A stretch of 64,000 bases of DNA from Absidia repens (Eukaryota; Mucoromycota; Mucoromycetes; Mucorales; Cunninghamellaceae). Where the stretch lies: positions 62,001-126,000 of the forward strand of contig MCGE01000030.1 in the NCBI GenBank assembly GCA_002105175.1. Reading direction: 5' to 3'. The position numbers and the translations under genes were made by a program. The notes beneath the pieces were generated by a model, which was not told the DNA's origin, ran no database searches, and saw only the letters and a list, made by a program, of their open reading frames with translations. Numbering within the stretch: the stretch's first letter is position 1; each line of letters begins with the position of its first letter. Below are positions 24,466 through 35,964 of the stretch, one piece after another.

Positions 24466-24797
24466 TCAACAACCCCCTCCCATATAGTTATACATATCAT
24501 CTATTGCTTTTTTATCCCATCACCTTTTAGCTCCATTGTATATATCCTTCCCTCACTTTGTAAAAATAAATTGTCGGTCCTTCAATTTTTGCGCTTAAAT
24601 GAATAAGAAAAGAAACACCCCCCTTTTTTTTTGACGACTTCTGTCTCCTTGCCACTACTTCTTTAAAAAAAATGCCAACAGGGCCAAGTCCATCATTATC
24701 AGGTAAAACGATACTGAGTAAAAGCATGCTTACAGAAAATATCAGTCCACAAACATTGCGCTGTTTATATTTTGATCGATAGGACAGCATATGTCTG
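24466..24797. other. Short intergenic: SSH4 3' end and SPC2 promoter
   Basis: 332 bp. It contains an AATAAA near 24566-24571 (SSH4 polyadenylation candidate) and the upstream region of SPC2. An out-of-frame ATG at 24791 lies seven bases before the chosen SPC2 start, so it may act as a short upstream ORF. Confidence 0.5.
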
Positions 24798-25513
24798 ATG
24801 AACCAGTCAAAAGTCACCAGCACAAATGATTCCATCCAGTTGAAAAATACTTTGTATGATCAGCTTGCCAAGGTAAGAACCCCAATCCCCATCCCGCTGT
24901 AGAATCACTACTTCGATTGGGAAATATAAGTGCACTCATCAATAGCAGTATATTTTTTATATTTGGTAGTGCATTGAAAACCAGTGGGGTGATAGCCGAA
25001 GTCATCAACATACGTATTGCAAGCTTGTACTGGGCTATGTCTTTGTGTTTATTGGCGCTGGATTATTTTTATATGAACAAAAGAAGGAGCTCCATGATGG
25101 CAAATTTGGTGTGCTTGGTTGTGTGATTGCTTACTGGCTTTTGCAAGTGGCATCGTTCATGTATTCTCGATTTGTTGAAAACAACGAAACCTTTGTTGGA
25201 TATATATACCAAGGAAACGATGTAAAACTATTTATATATGAAATATACGGCAAAGGACTATGAATGATAACTTATAACCACCCTTTAGCATGTAGGTACC
25301 TTGAATGTCAGCACGGCAATGCAACCACACTCTCCCACCTACCAAATCCCATGCCTCTACTCAGACTCGAAGACAAGAAAGCATGCACAAGGCGAATTAA
25401 AGTCCAGCGTATCTTCATGTTTTACAGAAGACGGAACCTTTGTTGCATTCGAATTTGACGATTTTATCAAGTCATCTGTGGAATTGGTGGCAAAGCGTCA
25501 ACACAGGGATTAG
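24798..25513 (+). CDS. SPC2: Signal peptidase complex subunit 2 (Spc2/SPC25)
   Basis: Three exons (24798-24872, 24970-25221, 25289-25513), all joined in phase 0, give 183 residues, the usual size for Spc2. The middle exon holds two membrane helices separated by a short charged loop (KLVLGYVFVFIGAGLFLY, then EQKKELHDGK, then VLGCVIAYWLLQVASFMYSRF) followed by ENNETFVG. The L-G-Y before helix 1 and the topology with a long C-terminal cytosolic tail fit the family. The tail ends with CFTEDGTFVAFEFDDF, resembling the Spc2 C-terminal beta segment. The protein is an accessory subunit of the ER signal peptidase that helps it contact the Sec61 translocon. The call rests on topology, size and a few motifs, so it is good but not certain. 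Confidence 0.75.
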
Positions 25514-25927
25514 CTTAGTTTAGCTTAGGTTTATTAGATAATTTGATTGTAGTGCTATTGTAATTATAGTTGAGCATTTTTATGTGTTTTTTTTCAAATA
25601 AAGTTTATGACTCCCATTATCAGATGGAGATTGAATGTTAAATCTATTATATCAGTTGATAAATTTGCAGTGCTCTTATCAGATGGAATGGGGAGGGTCA
25701 TTGAAGTCATGGGATCAACTTTGTATAAGACATTGGATTTTAATTGAAAAAATTGAATATATCTTTATTGATATCAAACATGAGAAAAAAATAGGGTGAA
25801 GAAACATTGTGTGATATGGATATGTTGACTAAGCTAGAGTAGGGAGAAGGAGAGGGGGTGATGAGTATGAATTGTTTTTGGGTATTGTAGAGATAAAAAT
25901 AAATAACAAGGGTAAAAAGAAAATGAA
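25514..25927. other. Convergent 3' region, SPC2 and RING-CH gene
   Basis: AATAAA for SPC2 lies near 25598. A plus-strand TTATCAGATGGA sequence occurs twice (about 25616 and 25676). No gene seen. Confidence 0.5.
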
Positions 25928-27259
25928 CTAATCTACGTCTAGTATTTTTTCCTTGATATGATCAGCTATACTATCCACCCAAGATTCCATCAGTCGGAAT
26001 ATACCAGTGACAGCGCCAAACACTCCAAAGAAGATAGCCATCAGAGATATTAAAACCACAAAAATCAAAAATCCACCAGCCGCCGAATCACCGCTGCACG
26101 CGGCAAAGTCAGCCAAATAACAGGTATACCATGGACAAGAGGTTTGATCACAACATAAAAAGGAAAGACCACCACTATCACCACCAGTAGTAGAGCCATG
26201 ATTGGTTAGAAGTGTCACTTCCTCCGGTCGGGTCACACACAAGTAGGTCAAATAAACCAAGCCAAGCATAGAAATGACAATGAGCCCAGCAAATAAATAA
26301 AATCGATCCATCCAAAGCCATGAGACACCATGCAATCTGATCCATTCCTCGTTTCCAGGATGAGGCATGTGGCCTAAAAGATATATATCCACTACTTTGC
26401 ACAAATAAGCACACACCAGGATTGCCACCAGTACCAGCAATGCCGCCATGATACGCAGAAAATACCGATTCGTAACAATAGTCGCAAAGCGAGGGCGGTA
26501 AATGTTGTATTCGTAGCCGCACAAATCACACGCTACACAGGATGAAGAGCGGGGAGATACGGCCCTCCAACGATTCAGACAGGAGACATGAACATACATC
26601 ATGGTGCCTTTGCAATGACATGGTCGAATCAGTGGGTTTTTTTGTTGAATCCAATTTTTTTGCTTTCGGTTGTTGTTGCTTCGTCGTCGGTGACTCTTTG
26701 TTGTACTCGTCGTTGTCCTTGTATGTCTCGTCGGCCTTACTGGCGGATCTTGTTCGTGGCTGTGTTGCGTAGCGGCGTTGTTGTTGTTGGTACCTTCCCC
26801 AGAAGACGAGCTGCTATGGTATCCTGTCATCAGCTGGAAGTATCCCGATCCAGGTGGTTGTTGTTGAGTAATCCTCGTCGTGGGTATCGCGGGACTGCTC
26901 AGCAGAGCTTCTTCGTCATGGTGTTCACTGACGCCATAGGAGTCGTCGTCGTCGTCGTCGTCGTTGTCGTTGCCCTCTTCCTCTTCTTTTTCTTCCCCTT
27001 CACCACAAATACGGCAGTATCTTGGATTGTCCATAGAGGTTATATCTGTTGACTCGTTTGTGATATCCAATACCGGTATAACTACTGTTTCCAGCGATAA
27101 ACGGGCTATGGGCGCACTTGACGTATGCTTTCCTGTACTGACAACAAACCCAGAAGTATTAAGTGCGGCTTCACAGTCGTCTCCAACGGCCAAACAGTTG
27201 TTGCTGTTGTCTAGCAATGGTCTTAGGTTTTCGTCAATAAAATGGTCTTTTGAGTCCAT
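25928..27259 (-). CDS. RING-CH (MARCH-like) membrane E3 ubiquitin ligase with split RING
   Basis: Intronless frame of 443 residues. RING-CH ligands are C82 and C85 (YCRICG), C214 and C216 (PCHCKG), H224 and C227 (HVSCLNRW) and C244 and C247 (CDLC), in the C4HC3 order of MARCH ligases. Between C85 and C214 lies a 128-residue insert, acidic first (Glu/Asp runs) and then rich in Ser, Asn, His and Arg; this spacing is usually only 10-45. Three membrane helices follow at about 263-290, 312-335 and 385-410. A Cys-rich stretch (FLCCDQTSCPWYTCY) precedes the last helix. Family role: ubiquitinating membrane proteins in the secretory or endosomal system. The start ATG is 128 bp from the start of the divergent GH36 gene. 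Confidence 0.88.
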   Translation of the reverse strand: MDSKDHFIDENLRPLLDNSNNCLAVGDDCEAALNTSGFVVSTGKHTSSAPIARLSLETVVIPVLDITNESTDITSMDNPRYCRICGEGEEKEEEEGNDNDDDDDDDSYGVSEHHDEEALLSSPAIPTTRITQQQPPGSGYFQLMTGYHSSSSSGEGTNNNNAATQHSHEQDPPVRPTRHTRTTTSTTKSHRRRSNNNRKQKNWIQQKNPLIRPCHCKGTMMYVHVSCLNRWRAVSPRSSSCVACDLCGYEYNIYRPRFATIVTNRYFLRIMAALLVLVAILVCAYLCKVVDIYLLGHMPHPGNEEWIRLHGVSWLWMDRFYLFAGLIVISMLGLVYLTYLCVTRPEEVTLLTNHGSTTGGDSGGLSFLCCDQTSCPWYTCYLADFAACSGDSAAGGFLIFVVLISLMAIFFGVFGAVTGIFRLMESWVDSIADHIKEKILDVD

Positions 27260-27387
27260 AGTATGTGAATAAAAGAAAGATAAAGAGAAAAGAAAAAAAA
27301 AAGGGGGGGGAGGGGTGGAGAGATAAAAACCTGTGCTTGAAAAAAAAAAAGAAGATTTTTTCTTATTGATTCCCCCTTTTTTTTGTT
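27260..27387. promoter_or_regulatory. Compact divergent promoter between RING-CH and GH36 genes
   Basis: Only 128 bp separate the two start codons. It contains an A-rich stretch, a G8 run with GGGGTGG, and poly(A)/poly(T) tracts. Shared regulation is an inference from spacing alone. Confidence 0.5.
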
Positions 27388-30349
27388 ATGCCGCTTGTCC
27401 TTTTTCCTCCACTCCAATCTCGATTATTGAAACGACAAAACCAACTTGCTCATTTCTTTGTATGGACTGATTTACCTCACCTTTCATCTATTGAACTATG
27501 GTCGAACCTCAATGCACACAAAACTTGGCACTCCCAATATTTTACTTCTGTTGCTGCCGCACACGAAGGCTGGTATCAACTGACTCTACCTCTATTGCAG
27601 CCCTGTGGTACATATGAATACACGCTAAAGTATTGGCAAAACGGACAAGAAGTATGGCTGGGCTCTGCTTTCGAGAATGGTGTTGTTTCACTTTTGGCTT
27701 CCATAAACGAACCCTCGACCATACAGCCATCACCACTGGACCTCACGAACATTGGTCACTTTTTAACTCCCTTGGATTCTCACCATCACCAGCACGCATC
27801 TTACTGGAGTTACAAGATTAAAAAAAAGATTGGACAGCATAGGTCACCTCTCATGGTTGTGAATCAGATGCAATCTTACATGGCTTTGGCTCGAAAAAGG
27901 TAACGCGGATAACGCGGATAGTGCACGTCATCTTTCTATCTTTTAATCATTTCTTTCATTTTAGCTCTTGTTGGTTAGCCCCTGTTTCTGGGTCTACTCA
28001 TTTTGAACATGATGCAAGACCGTGGCAACTGCTTATCTACAGGGACAAGTTGGATGGCTCCACATCAGCATGGATGGTGAGAACTTGCAAAAACCAAGAC
28101 AGCTGGTTGCACGTCAACACGGCAAACTCCATTCTGGAACTACATACGTTCATAGAGGAAGACAACGATAAAAGAAATACAATGTATCTTGTGGGTGGTA
28201 GGACATATGACACCAGCGACAATGCAATCAAAACCATGATATCAACAATAATGACACCTTTGATGAAGCAACAGCAACAGCAACAGCAACAGCAGGAATA
28301 TGACAGCAATGATACGCATGGATCGGTAGTGATGAATGAGTATTTGGGTTATTGCACTTGGAATTCACTTGATCAGCAGGACATGACTATGGATGGCATC
28401 GACAATGCACTTGATTCTTTTGAACAGCATCATATACCAATTGGTTATCTTCTAATAGACGATGGTTGGCAACGGCAACATGATGGTTATATGACTGACT
28501 TCGATGCTGATCCACGCAAGTTCCCTGATGGTCTTTCTGGAACGATCAAATCACTCAAGCGACGGCATCGTTCTTTGAAGTCTATTGGTGTATGGCATGT
28601 AAGTTGTATGATTCGCATAGCGCTTCTTCATGGCTTCTTTTAACATTTGTATTTTCTTGACCCATAGACACTTTGGGGCTATTGGTGTGGCGTTGACAAG
28701 GATTCTATTGGCAAACTTTATCAACAATTCAGGTCGTACTATTCCTCAAGCTCGGAGACTTTATTGGAGGGTGACACAAAGGTTTATCTGATCGTTGACG
28801 GAGTCTCTCAGTTTTATGATGATTTCTATCGCCATTTGACAGACGCTGGTGTGGATATGGTCAAGATCGATAATCAGGGCGGAATAGGTGATTTACGGTG
28901 GGAATGTGACGCTCAAAGTACGGTGAAACGGCCTATATCCCTCAAACAAAAGCATCGCCTCTGGGATATGTATCGTGTCGCGGCTGCTAATGCCATGGAA
29001 AAGTATTTTACCACCCCTCCTCTTCATTGTATGGCCATGAATCCTCATTTACTTGAATGTCGTAAATTGGAAACTGAAAAGATTACAAAAATATGGTACG
29101 GTGGCATCAACAGGTAATTTTTTTTTTTTTTTTTTTTTTTTGGACGGCAACGTCACTGATTTTTTTTAAACCTTGTTATTTATCTTCACTAGAAATAGCG
29201 ACGACTTTTATCCAGATATATTCGACAGTCATCCGTGGCATTTATATGAGAATCTACTAAATAGTATGTGGTCATCCTCTCTCTTCTCCGCTATTGATTT
29301 TGATATGTTCCAATCTGCTCATTATTTCGGTGAATATCATGCATCCAGGTAAATTGAAAATGAAAGTGATGTTGATGCTGATGTTGATTTCTCACCTCCT
29401 TTTTTTTTTTTTTTTTATTTACTATACTTATTACCACTTAGTCGAGCTATCTCCGGCGGACCTGTTTACATCACAGATATTCCTGGCAACCATGATATCA
29501 ATTTGCTCAGAACACTGACGGCAGAAAATCGAGATGGTTCGAATCAAATTTTACGATGCAGGCAGGCGTGTTGGCCTTTGTATGATACCGTCCTTGGAGG
29601 TAAGCCTGGGATAGATCAAAACTTTATTGGAGCGTGGAACACTATTGGCACTTTTGGATTTGTTTATGGTTACTGGAATACACGGAAGGAGAGCCAATGT
29701 ATTGCAACAACACCTATTCCTCTTGGCTATGTTGGTTATGTCTCTTTAGGATTGGACGTCGGAAAATGGTTGTATAATCTTGAATCGAAAGGTAAATATT
29801 TCCCATTGCATTCTTTGATGATTACAAATGAATGAACTGATTGAATGGGCGGGGGTTTTTTTTAAAAAAAAAATAGATGACTTGCCATTGGCATTTCGAT
29901 TGGATGTATATGGATGCTCAATGGTTCGTGTTGTGCCTGTTTATCACTATCAACCATCACTTCATTCTACTGGGATCATTTCTTGCATCGGCTTACTGGA
30001 TAAGCTCAATGGTCTTCAATCGGTCGTTCATGCAGAAATTGTCCTATCTTCACAACAATTGTATCTTATTCAACCACGTTTGGCGGAATATGGCAGGGTG
30101 TGCCTCTTCAAAACTCACATATCACATCGCAGCAGCCAGTGCGGATTTTTGTTGTCATCATTTAACGCAGCCACAATCCTTTGGGCAAGTCTGGATGGGG
30201 TAGATGTCCAATTGGAGAAGAGACGAAGTCGCGACCCGGCATCCCCAATTACTAAGCAAGCAGAATTATGGATATTGGATATGACTCAGATACCATTGAC
30301 AGCATCAAACACCACTTACTTTAGCATAGAAATTTATATCAATTATTAG
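27388..30349 (+). CDS. GH36-type glycosidase of the raffinose synthase/Sip1 family
   Basis: Six exons (27388-27899, 27965-28598, 28668-29113, 29193-29348, 29442-29791, 29877-30349) join to 856 residues. Family blocks include YCTWNSLDQ, GYLLIDDGWQ, GVWHTLWGYWCGVDKDSIG, VDMVKIDNQG (D in KIDNQ being the expected catalytic nucleophile), MAMNPHLLE, RNSDDFYPD (expected acid/base Asp, completed across an intron), ISGGPVYITDIPGNHD and a C-terminal beta domain (LPLAFRLDVYGCSMVRVVPVY). Members hydrolyse or transfer alpha-galactosyl groups of raffinose-type sugars or galactolipids. The exact substrate cannot be told. No signal peptide is visible, so it is probably intracellular. A Gln run (28267-28296) is inserted before the catalytic domain. 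Length matches the plant and fungal Sip1 proteins. Confidence 0.92.
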
Positions 30350-30479
30350 CCAATTATTAGTCTCCCTTTATTTGTCTTTACTCACAACAGTATAGGATTG
30401 GATTTAGCTGTGATATATGTATTTAGTTTTTGATATGCCTATCTTTTTATTTGATATAAATAAACTGTTTTGATGTTCC
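30350..30479. other. 3' flank of GH36 gene
   Basis: AATAAA near 30458-30463 is a likely polyadenylation signal. Nothing else seen. Confidence 0.5.
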
Positions 30480-32170
30480 CGGCAGACGTTTTAAAATAAA
30501 AAATTATATTTATACGATAAATTTTGTTGCAAAAAGTAGTGAAAAATATTAGAGCGAAAGACACTGGGATAGTTAATGTATGGGGATAGACCTTGAAGTG
30601 CCCTGAGGGACGAACCATAATTATTAAAAATAGCTAAATATATAAGGTACAGTATGTCCAGTTTATGGGGGGTTTCGCTGGAGACACAGCCCAGTTGATT
30701 TATTTGAATGATAGAGTGGGAATACAACTACGTTTCATATTAAGTGGCTTAGAATCGCCAATCTGTTACTGGATTGAGAGGAATGGAGTAAGTAGTAATA
30801 GATAACATAGAAAGCAGCGCGAAATACTTTGTAACGACAGCTACCTACAAAGAACGTCCTAGATTTAGTTCTATGATTGGTCGACTGCCTTTGATAATAA
30901 GTGGTTTAACCTGCCAACCAATTAGCACGGGGAAAAGTTGTCATCGTGGATAATATTGAAAGCTAATGCGTCGTAAAATATCCATAAAACCGCAACATTA
31001 TAGACATTCATAATTATTTAATAAGGCAGAGGATGGTTTATATAATATATATTTTATTAGGTATACCGGGAGGTATAAAGTTAAATAAGAAACAAGAGAT
31101 ATAAAGGAAGGTTCTACTGGAGGAAACATGAGGGAGGGAAACTAATGTAAGAATTATATAAAGTTACAGTTGTATTACGGAAGCTATTGTTCTGTATAAT
31201 TCAAGAGAAAGTAACGGGACCATTGTTATTGAATCACATCAAACGGGATTGATTGCTAGTATAAAAAAAAAGGGGGGGGATCTATTGTGTAAAACATGAG
31301 AGAGACTAATGGGACATATTTCATTGCGTCAAGTAAAAAGAGAAATATTTTATTCAAATATATTTAAATTGTGGAAAACTAAAACTAAACTAAGCTAATG
31401 AAGGCTTCAAAAAGCCAGCTAATAACGTTGCTCGCAGACCCTAGATTCCTAGATCCAAAATGAAAGGGTTTCCCGAAGCATCTTGTAATCTCTGAGCTGG
31501 AAACCCTTCTAAACTAGTCCTGACATTATTCCAAGTCTAATGTAACACTATAGGATTGAATGATGAAGAAAAAAGGAAGTGAAAAAATAATCAAGTAGAA
31601 AGAGATACGAAAAAATAAAAAAAGGCAAGTGAGAAAATAAATATTTCATGTGGGCGGGATGTGAAAGATTCCCTTGCCCTCATCAAAGGTTACAAAAAGG
31701 GGATGTTCTCATTTTCCTCTAGCCACATGCATGCTGTAATCCCTGAGCTGAATCCCCGCCTAAACTAAATTTTGCATTAATATAAGATTACTATAAATTT
31801 CAAAGGATTACCATGGCGAAGAAAAAACAAAAAGAGCGAAAAGAGAGGCACTAAAAACCATTCACGTGGACGGGATTTGAAATATTTTTGGTCCCTCGTG
31901 TGAATTTGGTTTTGGGTATCTTTTTTTTTTTTCTTTGGTGGATACAAAAATGAATCTCCTCATTTTTTACAATAATCAATACTGTACAACTTTGTCAATA
32001 CGGTACAGTTATTGTATTTTCATGACAGTAATCACCACCATCCAACATCCGTAGCATGATTGTTCTCTACTTTTGATACGTTAGTAGACTAGAGCAATTC
32101 GGCCTAATTTGGCTAACCTCTTCACTCTAGATTAGTTTATCGCTCACTAAAGTATAGCTTACCACCTTTG
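30480..32170 (-). repeat. Interspersed repeat family, copy E (long, partly doubled)
   Basis: Reverse copy. The core is at 31350-31560 and a second, partial core follows at about 31725-31880 (CTGTAATCCCTGAGCTGAA). Minus-strand AATAAA-like boxes occur near 31345, 31318, 31221 and 31053. Outer parts match copy D: ACGTTTCATATTAA near 30736 and CAATTCGGCCTAAT near 32092. The internal partial duplication distinguishes it. Coding remnants, if any, carry stops. Confidence 0.7.
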
Positions 32171-33376
32171 ATTGGATTATCTTATTTGACGCTGTCTTCC
32201 CTTCTACAACAGGATACCCAAGCTCCGTATATTGTACGCTTACCCCACACACTCCTAATTGCTTCACATTTAGACATGTGTCATAGTATTATCATTATAC
32301 CAGTTTTGTTTAGTTACTATAGTTTATATTAACGTCTGAAATAAAATATATTTTGTATTTTTGGTTTTATGTTGTTTTCATACGTATAAGTTGTTTTGTT
32401 AAATGCGTACACCCACACTGTACTTCGCTCATTGACTTACACTAAAAAAAAAAAAATAGAGACCGTAGCAGGTCTTCGAAAAAGATGATTCTTTCAAATC
32501 ATCCTCTTTTTAGCAAATCATTGAGGCCAATAGACACCCGCACTGAGCCCAATCTCTGCTTCTCATCTCTGTCATTGAATTATTCCTATTCTTTTTGCCC
32601 TTCCACTGAAGTCATTTTGAAATCCGTCCCCAACAAAGTCAATCTTTGTTAATAATGTATATCCTTTTTATTATTTATCCTCTGATCCATCCAATAATGA
32701 GGAAATCTGAAACTGTAGTTTTTTTGCACGTATTCTATCATACATCTACTGAGAATTATTTGCACTAAAGAAATTAATACCGCTATTGTTCAAATCACTA
32801 CGATCAAACCATAGTATATATATACTGTATATCTATAAACAGAAAACGAAGACAATAAAGTTCACACTGACTAACAAATCAAATAAACTCAAAAGCATAC
32901 GAGTGATAATAAAACGGTCTTTATTCAGAAAATAATAATAATAGTGGAAGAGTATGCCATAATAATTTCTAACTACAAATGTAATAAAAGCTGTTGACGT
33001 ACAATTGTGAGTGTGCTATAACTACAAAATGTATCAATTCCTTTTCAAATGATTGTGAGTGGTTTTATTTGAGTCCGTCTCTTTTGGGCGACAACGCACT
33101 GGACACGGCGGGTTGTGCCCCAAGAGGCCTCGCACATAGAACGCGACATAGTGGACAGTTTCATAAACACATTTCAATTTTATTGATAGCTTCTTAATAT
33201 AACAACGGAGGGGATGATAAATTAAACTATAATTGATTTGAAGGGAAGGGTCATATTCTATAAACAGATGGAAAAGGTAGGGGAAGGGGAGAGGGGGGGG
33301 GAAGAGACTGTCTAATAGGTAGATAATGTACAGTACATATGGGTAGGGAAAAAGAAGAAGAGGAATGTCCACATAA
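32171..33376. other. Intergenic, no gene seen
   Basis: AT-rich DNA. A small hairpin (GATGATT/AATCATC with a CTTTCA loop) lies around 32484-32503. The right end is the 3' UTR of the glutaredoxin gene. Confidence 0.45.
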
Positions 33377-33815
33377 TCAAAGCTTGTTTTTGATACCGGC
33401 TTCATTCAAGAGAGTAGCCAATTTTCCAGAATCCAAAGCAGATTTGAGATCATCCGCACCGCCTACATGGACTTGATTGACAAAGATGTTGGGCACCGTT
33501 TTTTGTCGAGTTAGTTCAGCCAGGGCTTGCTGGATTTCCACACCATCGGGCAATTCATTCAACTCTAACGCTTTGTAGTCCACTTTGATGTCGTCAAAAA
33601 GATCTTTGGCGCCAAGACAGTAAGGGCAGTAACTCTTACTAAATATCTACAGTATTAGTCATAAGAAAAATGGGGCGGGGAAACAGGGGTGAGTGATCAG
33701 ACTGGCTCGCCATTGAGAAGGCCTGTATTTTCCATCACTTTTTTTTTTTTTTCAAACGTACCGTTACTTTATTTTCAAAAATTGTTTTCTTAATGAATTC
33801 CTTTACTAATGACAT
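33377..33815 (-). CDS. GRX: Dithiol glutaredoxin (CPYC)
   Basis: Two exons (33815-33762 and 33646-33377) give 107 residues. The active site is C25-P-Y-C28 in FSKSYCPYC, followed by the cis-proline motif TVPNIFVN and the glutathione-binding GGADDL near the C-terminus. The arrangement and size match cytosolic yeast Grx1/Grx2. It reduces protein and mixed disulfides using glutathione. The short first exon (18 codons) supplies the first helix; the start ATG was chosen because it gives MSLVKEFIKKTI, a typical glutaredoxin N-terminus. No presequence is visible. Confidence 0.96.
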
Positions 33816-34468
33816 ATTGAAACAGATGTGTATTATACAGAGAGATAAAAAAAATTAAGACAAAAGAGAAGATCCACTAAAAAAATAAGATATAGTAAAA
33901 CTTTAAAACGCCGCATTCGAAGCCAATCAAACGGTTAAAATTATCTTGTGCCATATCCTATGAATCCCGAACATCCTGTCGACACAATGACAAATATATT
34001 GTTCATGGTTTGGTTTGTAAGAAAGAAACAAAAAGCAGGCTAGTGTATTTTCAATAACTTTCATAGGTTAAATCATCAAATGGTCTACTTTTTTTATCCC
34101 GTGAAGAATGAGTCTGGATCGACAACTAAGATATCAGTCAAGTCGTCACCTGTTATATAATCGATAGGCCTAAGAAAGAATGTAGGCCATCGCTTGTGAT
34201 TGGAAAATGCAGCATCCAGGACATAAGACAATGATCATTGAGAAAATGTTGGCGGGGTTTAAATAAACTAGGAATTGAAGTGCGGCTCGCAGGGGGTCTT
34301 CCCAAATTTTACTTCGCGCCTGCTCGATTTTTCTCCTTCTCTTCCTTTCCTTGACCATATATCAAAGGTAACCTAAGATAGTCCATCCATCAAGAATTTT
34401 ATAATATCATCCACCCATCCATCTGTCCATTCTCATCACCCTCGTTCGTATTGTTCATTTTCATATAG
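33816..34468. promoter_or_regulatory. Divergent promoter region, glutaredoxin and RPL12
   Basis: 653 bp between divergent start codons. It includes a C/T-rich stretch just before RPL12 (34320-34440), common in ribosomal protein gene promoters. A short minus ORF at 34170-34358 has no recognisable content and was not called. Confidence 0.4.
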
Positions 34469-35288
34469 ATGCCTCCTAAATTCGATCCTAGTGAAGTAAA
34501 GATTATTTACCTTCGTGCTACTGGTAATATAAACGGCATTCGACATTTGTTCCTTGAATGAAACTTATTAATACTTTTTACTTATTTTATTATACGATAA
34601 TAGGTGGTGAAGTTGGTGCTTCCAGTGCTCTCGGTAAGTGCCTTATAGATATTTACATACCACAAGCGAACTTTTACTCACCACTTCAATAAATATATAT
34701 ATATATATATATGTAGCCCCAAGATTGGTCCTCTCGGTCTTTCCCCCAAGAAGGTCGGTGAAGATATCGCCAAGAACACCAAGGAATGGAAGGGTCTCCG
34801 TGTCACTGTGCAATTGACCATCCAAAACCGTCAAGCTCAAGTGTCTGTTGTGCCTCTGCTTCCTCTTTGGTCATCAAGGCCTTGAAGGAACCCCCAAGAG
34901 ACCGTAAGAAGGAAAAGAACATCAAGCACAGTGGTAACATTTCTTTGGATGATGTGATCGAAATTGCCCGTACCATGCGTTACAAGTCCTTTGCCCGTGA
35001 ACTCTCCGGTACTGTCAAGGAAATCCTCGGTACTGCTCAATCTGTTGGTAAGTGAAAAATAATGTCTTGAATGTTTTTGCTTTGATTTGTTCATAGACAT
35101 TGACCTTTATTTTCGTTCTACTTATTAGGTTGTACCGTTGACTCTCGTGCTCCCAATGATTTATGCAAGGCTATTGATGCTGGTGAAATTGACATTCCTG
35201 TAAGTACTATTACTTGAAGTCACCTACGATCGACGATGTTTTAACCAAAAATCTCTTTTTTTTTTTTTTTTTTTTGCAGGAAAAATAA
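34469..35288 (+). CDS. RPL12: 60S ribosomal protein L12 (uL11) with two apparent 1-base deletions
   Basis: Five exons: 34469-34523, 34604-34633, 34717-35047, 35129-35199 and 35280-35288. The sequence is clearly RPL12/uL11 ([70 protein letters not shown], ending GEIDIPEK). The exons total 496 nt, two short of the 498 needed for the usual 165 residues. One base is missing at the start of exon 3, where a run of four C (34717-34720) should be five. Another is missing near 34853-34857, where the expected VVPSASS reads through as CCTCTGC. The protein belongs to the P-stalk base of the large subunit and helps recruit translation GTPases. Either the assembly has indel errors or this is a broken copy. 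The last exon holds only two codons and the stop. Confidence 0.9.
34692..34712. repeat. (AT)n microsatellite in RPL12 intron 2
   Basis: About ten AT units immediately before the acceptor GTAG of exon 3, beside one of the apparent base losses. Confidence 0.85.
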
Positions 35289-35369
35289 ACTAGTTATTTC
35301 TCGTTACTCCTTTAATAAAAAAATCGATAGGCATCTATATAGGAACGATCTCTTTTTTTTTGAATGTTG

Positions 35370-35407
<38 letters not shown>

Positions 35408-35964
35408 TTATTGAAGTGTTGGACTGTGTGAGTTGTGTCAATGATTTGGTGAGGCAAGGTTGGTGAAATGGAATAGAGTCCGGTTTTGTGGTGTCCCGAT
35501 ATTTGTTAAGGATTTCATGTTTTGAGGGAATGTGTTTGTCATTGAAAGGCCATTGTCTTTTGGGGTTGGCTTGATGCTTGTCTTTTAATAATAAAAGTTG
35601 GATATCTGACTTTTTACCTGCTAGTTATAGTAGCGTCCGGAGGAGGGTTATATTGGAGGATGTTAAATTCAGGTAGAGAATGGCTATGAGCTGCCTCTTT
35701 TATAGTGTGTGTGTTTGGGTGATTGAACGGGTGGGTGTTTTTAGTATATGACGAATTAAAAGGGTTTACCAAAATAACGAAAAAGGTACACCACGTCAAA
35801 TTCCCAAATGGATAAATCGTGGGTATCGGAATTACCCTGGGCCGAATATATTACCCATTTTTATCCGAGACCCATTGCAAATAAAAAAAGTATTTCTCGC
35901 AGGACTTTTTTTTTTTTTTATCTTCTTCGTCTTTTCTCTCTGTTGGTAGATGTTTTGAAAAATA
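35289..35964. other. Intergenic between RPL12 and gamma-glutamyltransferase
   Basis: It contains a (TG)n tract (35369-35400), the RPL12 3' flank with AATAAA near 35588-35593, and the promoter of the next gene. No gene seen. Confidence 0.5.
35369..35400. repeat. (TG)16 microsatellite
   Basis: Perfect TG/GT dinucleotide run about 80 bp downstream of the RPL12 stop codon. Confidence 0.95.

Noticed and set aside
34170..34358. 62-codon minus frame between glutaredoxin and RPL12
   Set aside because: It lies in the divergent promoter region and shows no domain; the start is an Arg/Lys run from the CT-rich RPL12 promoter.
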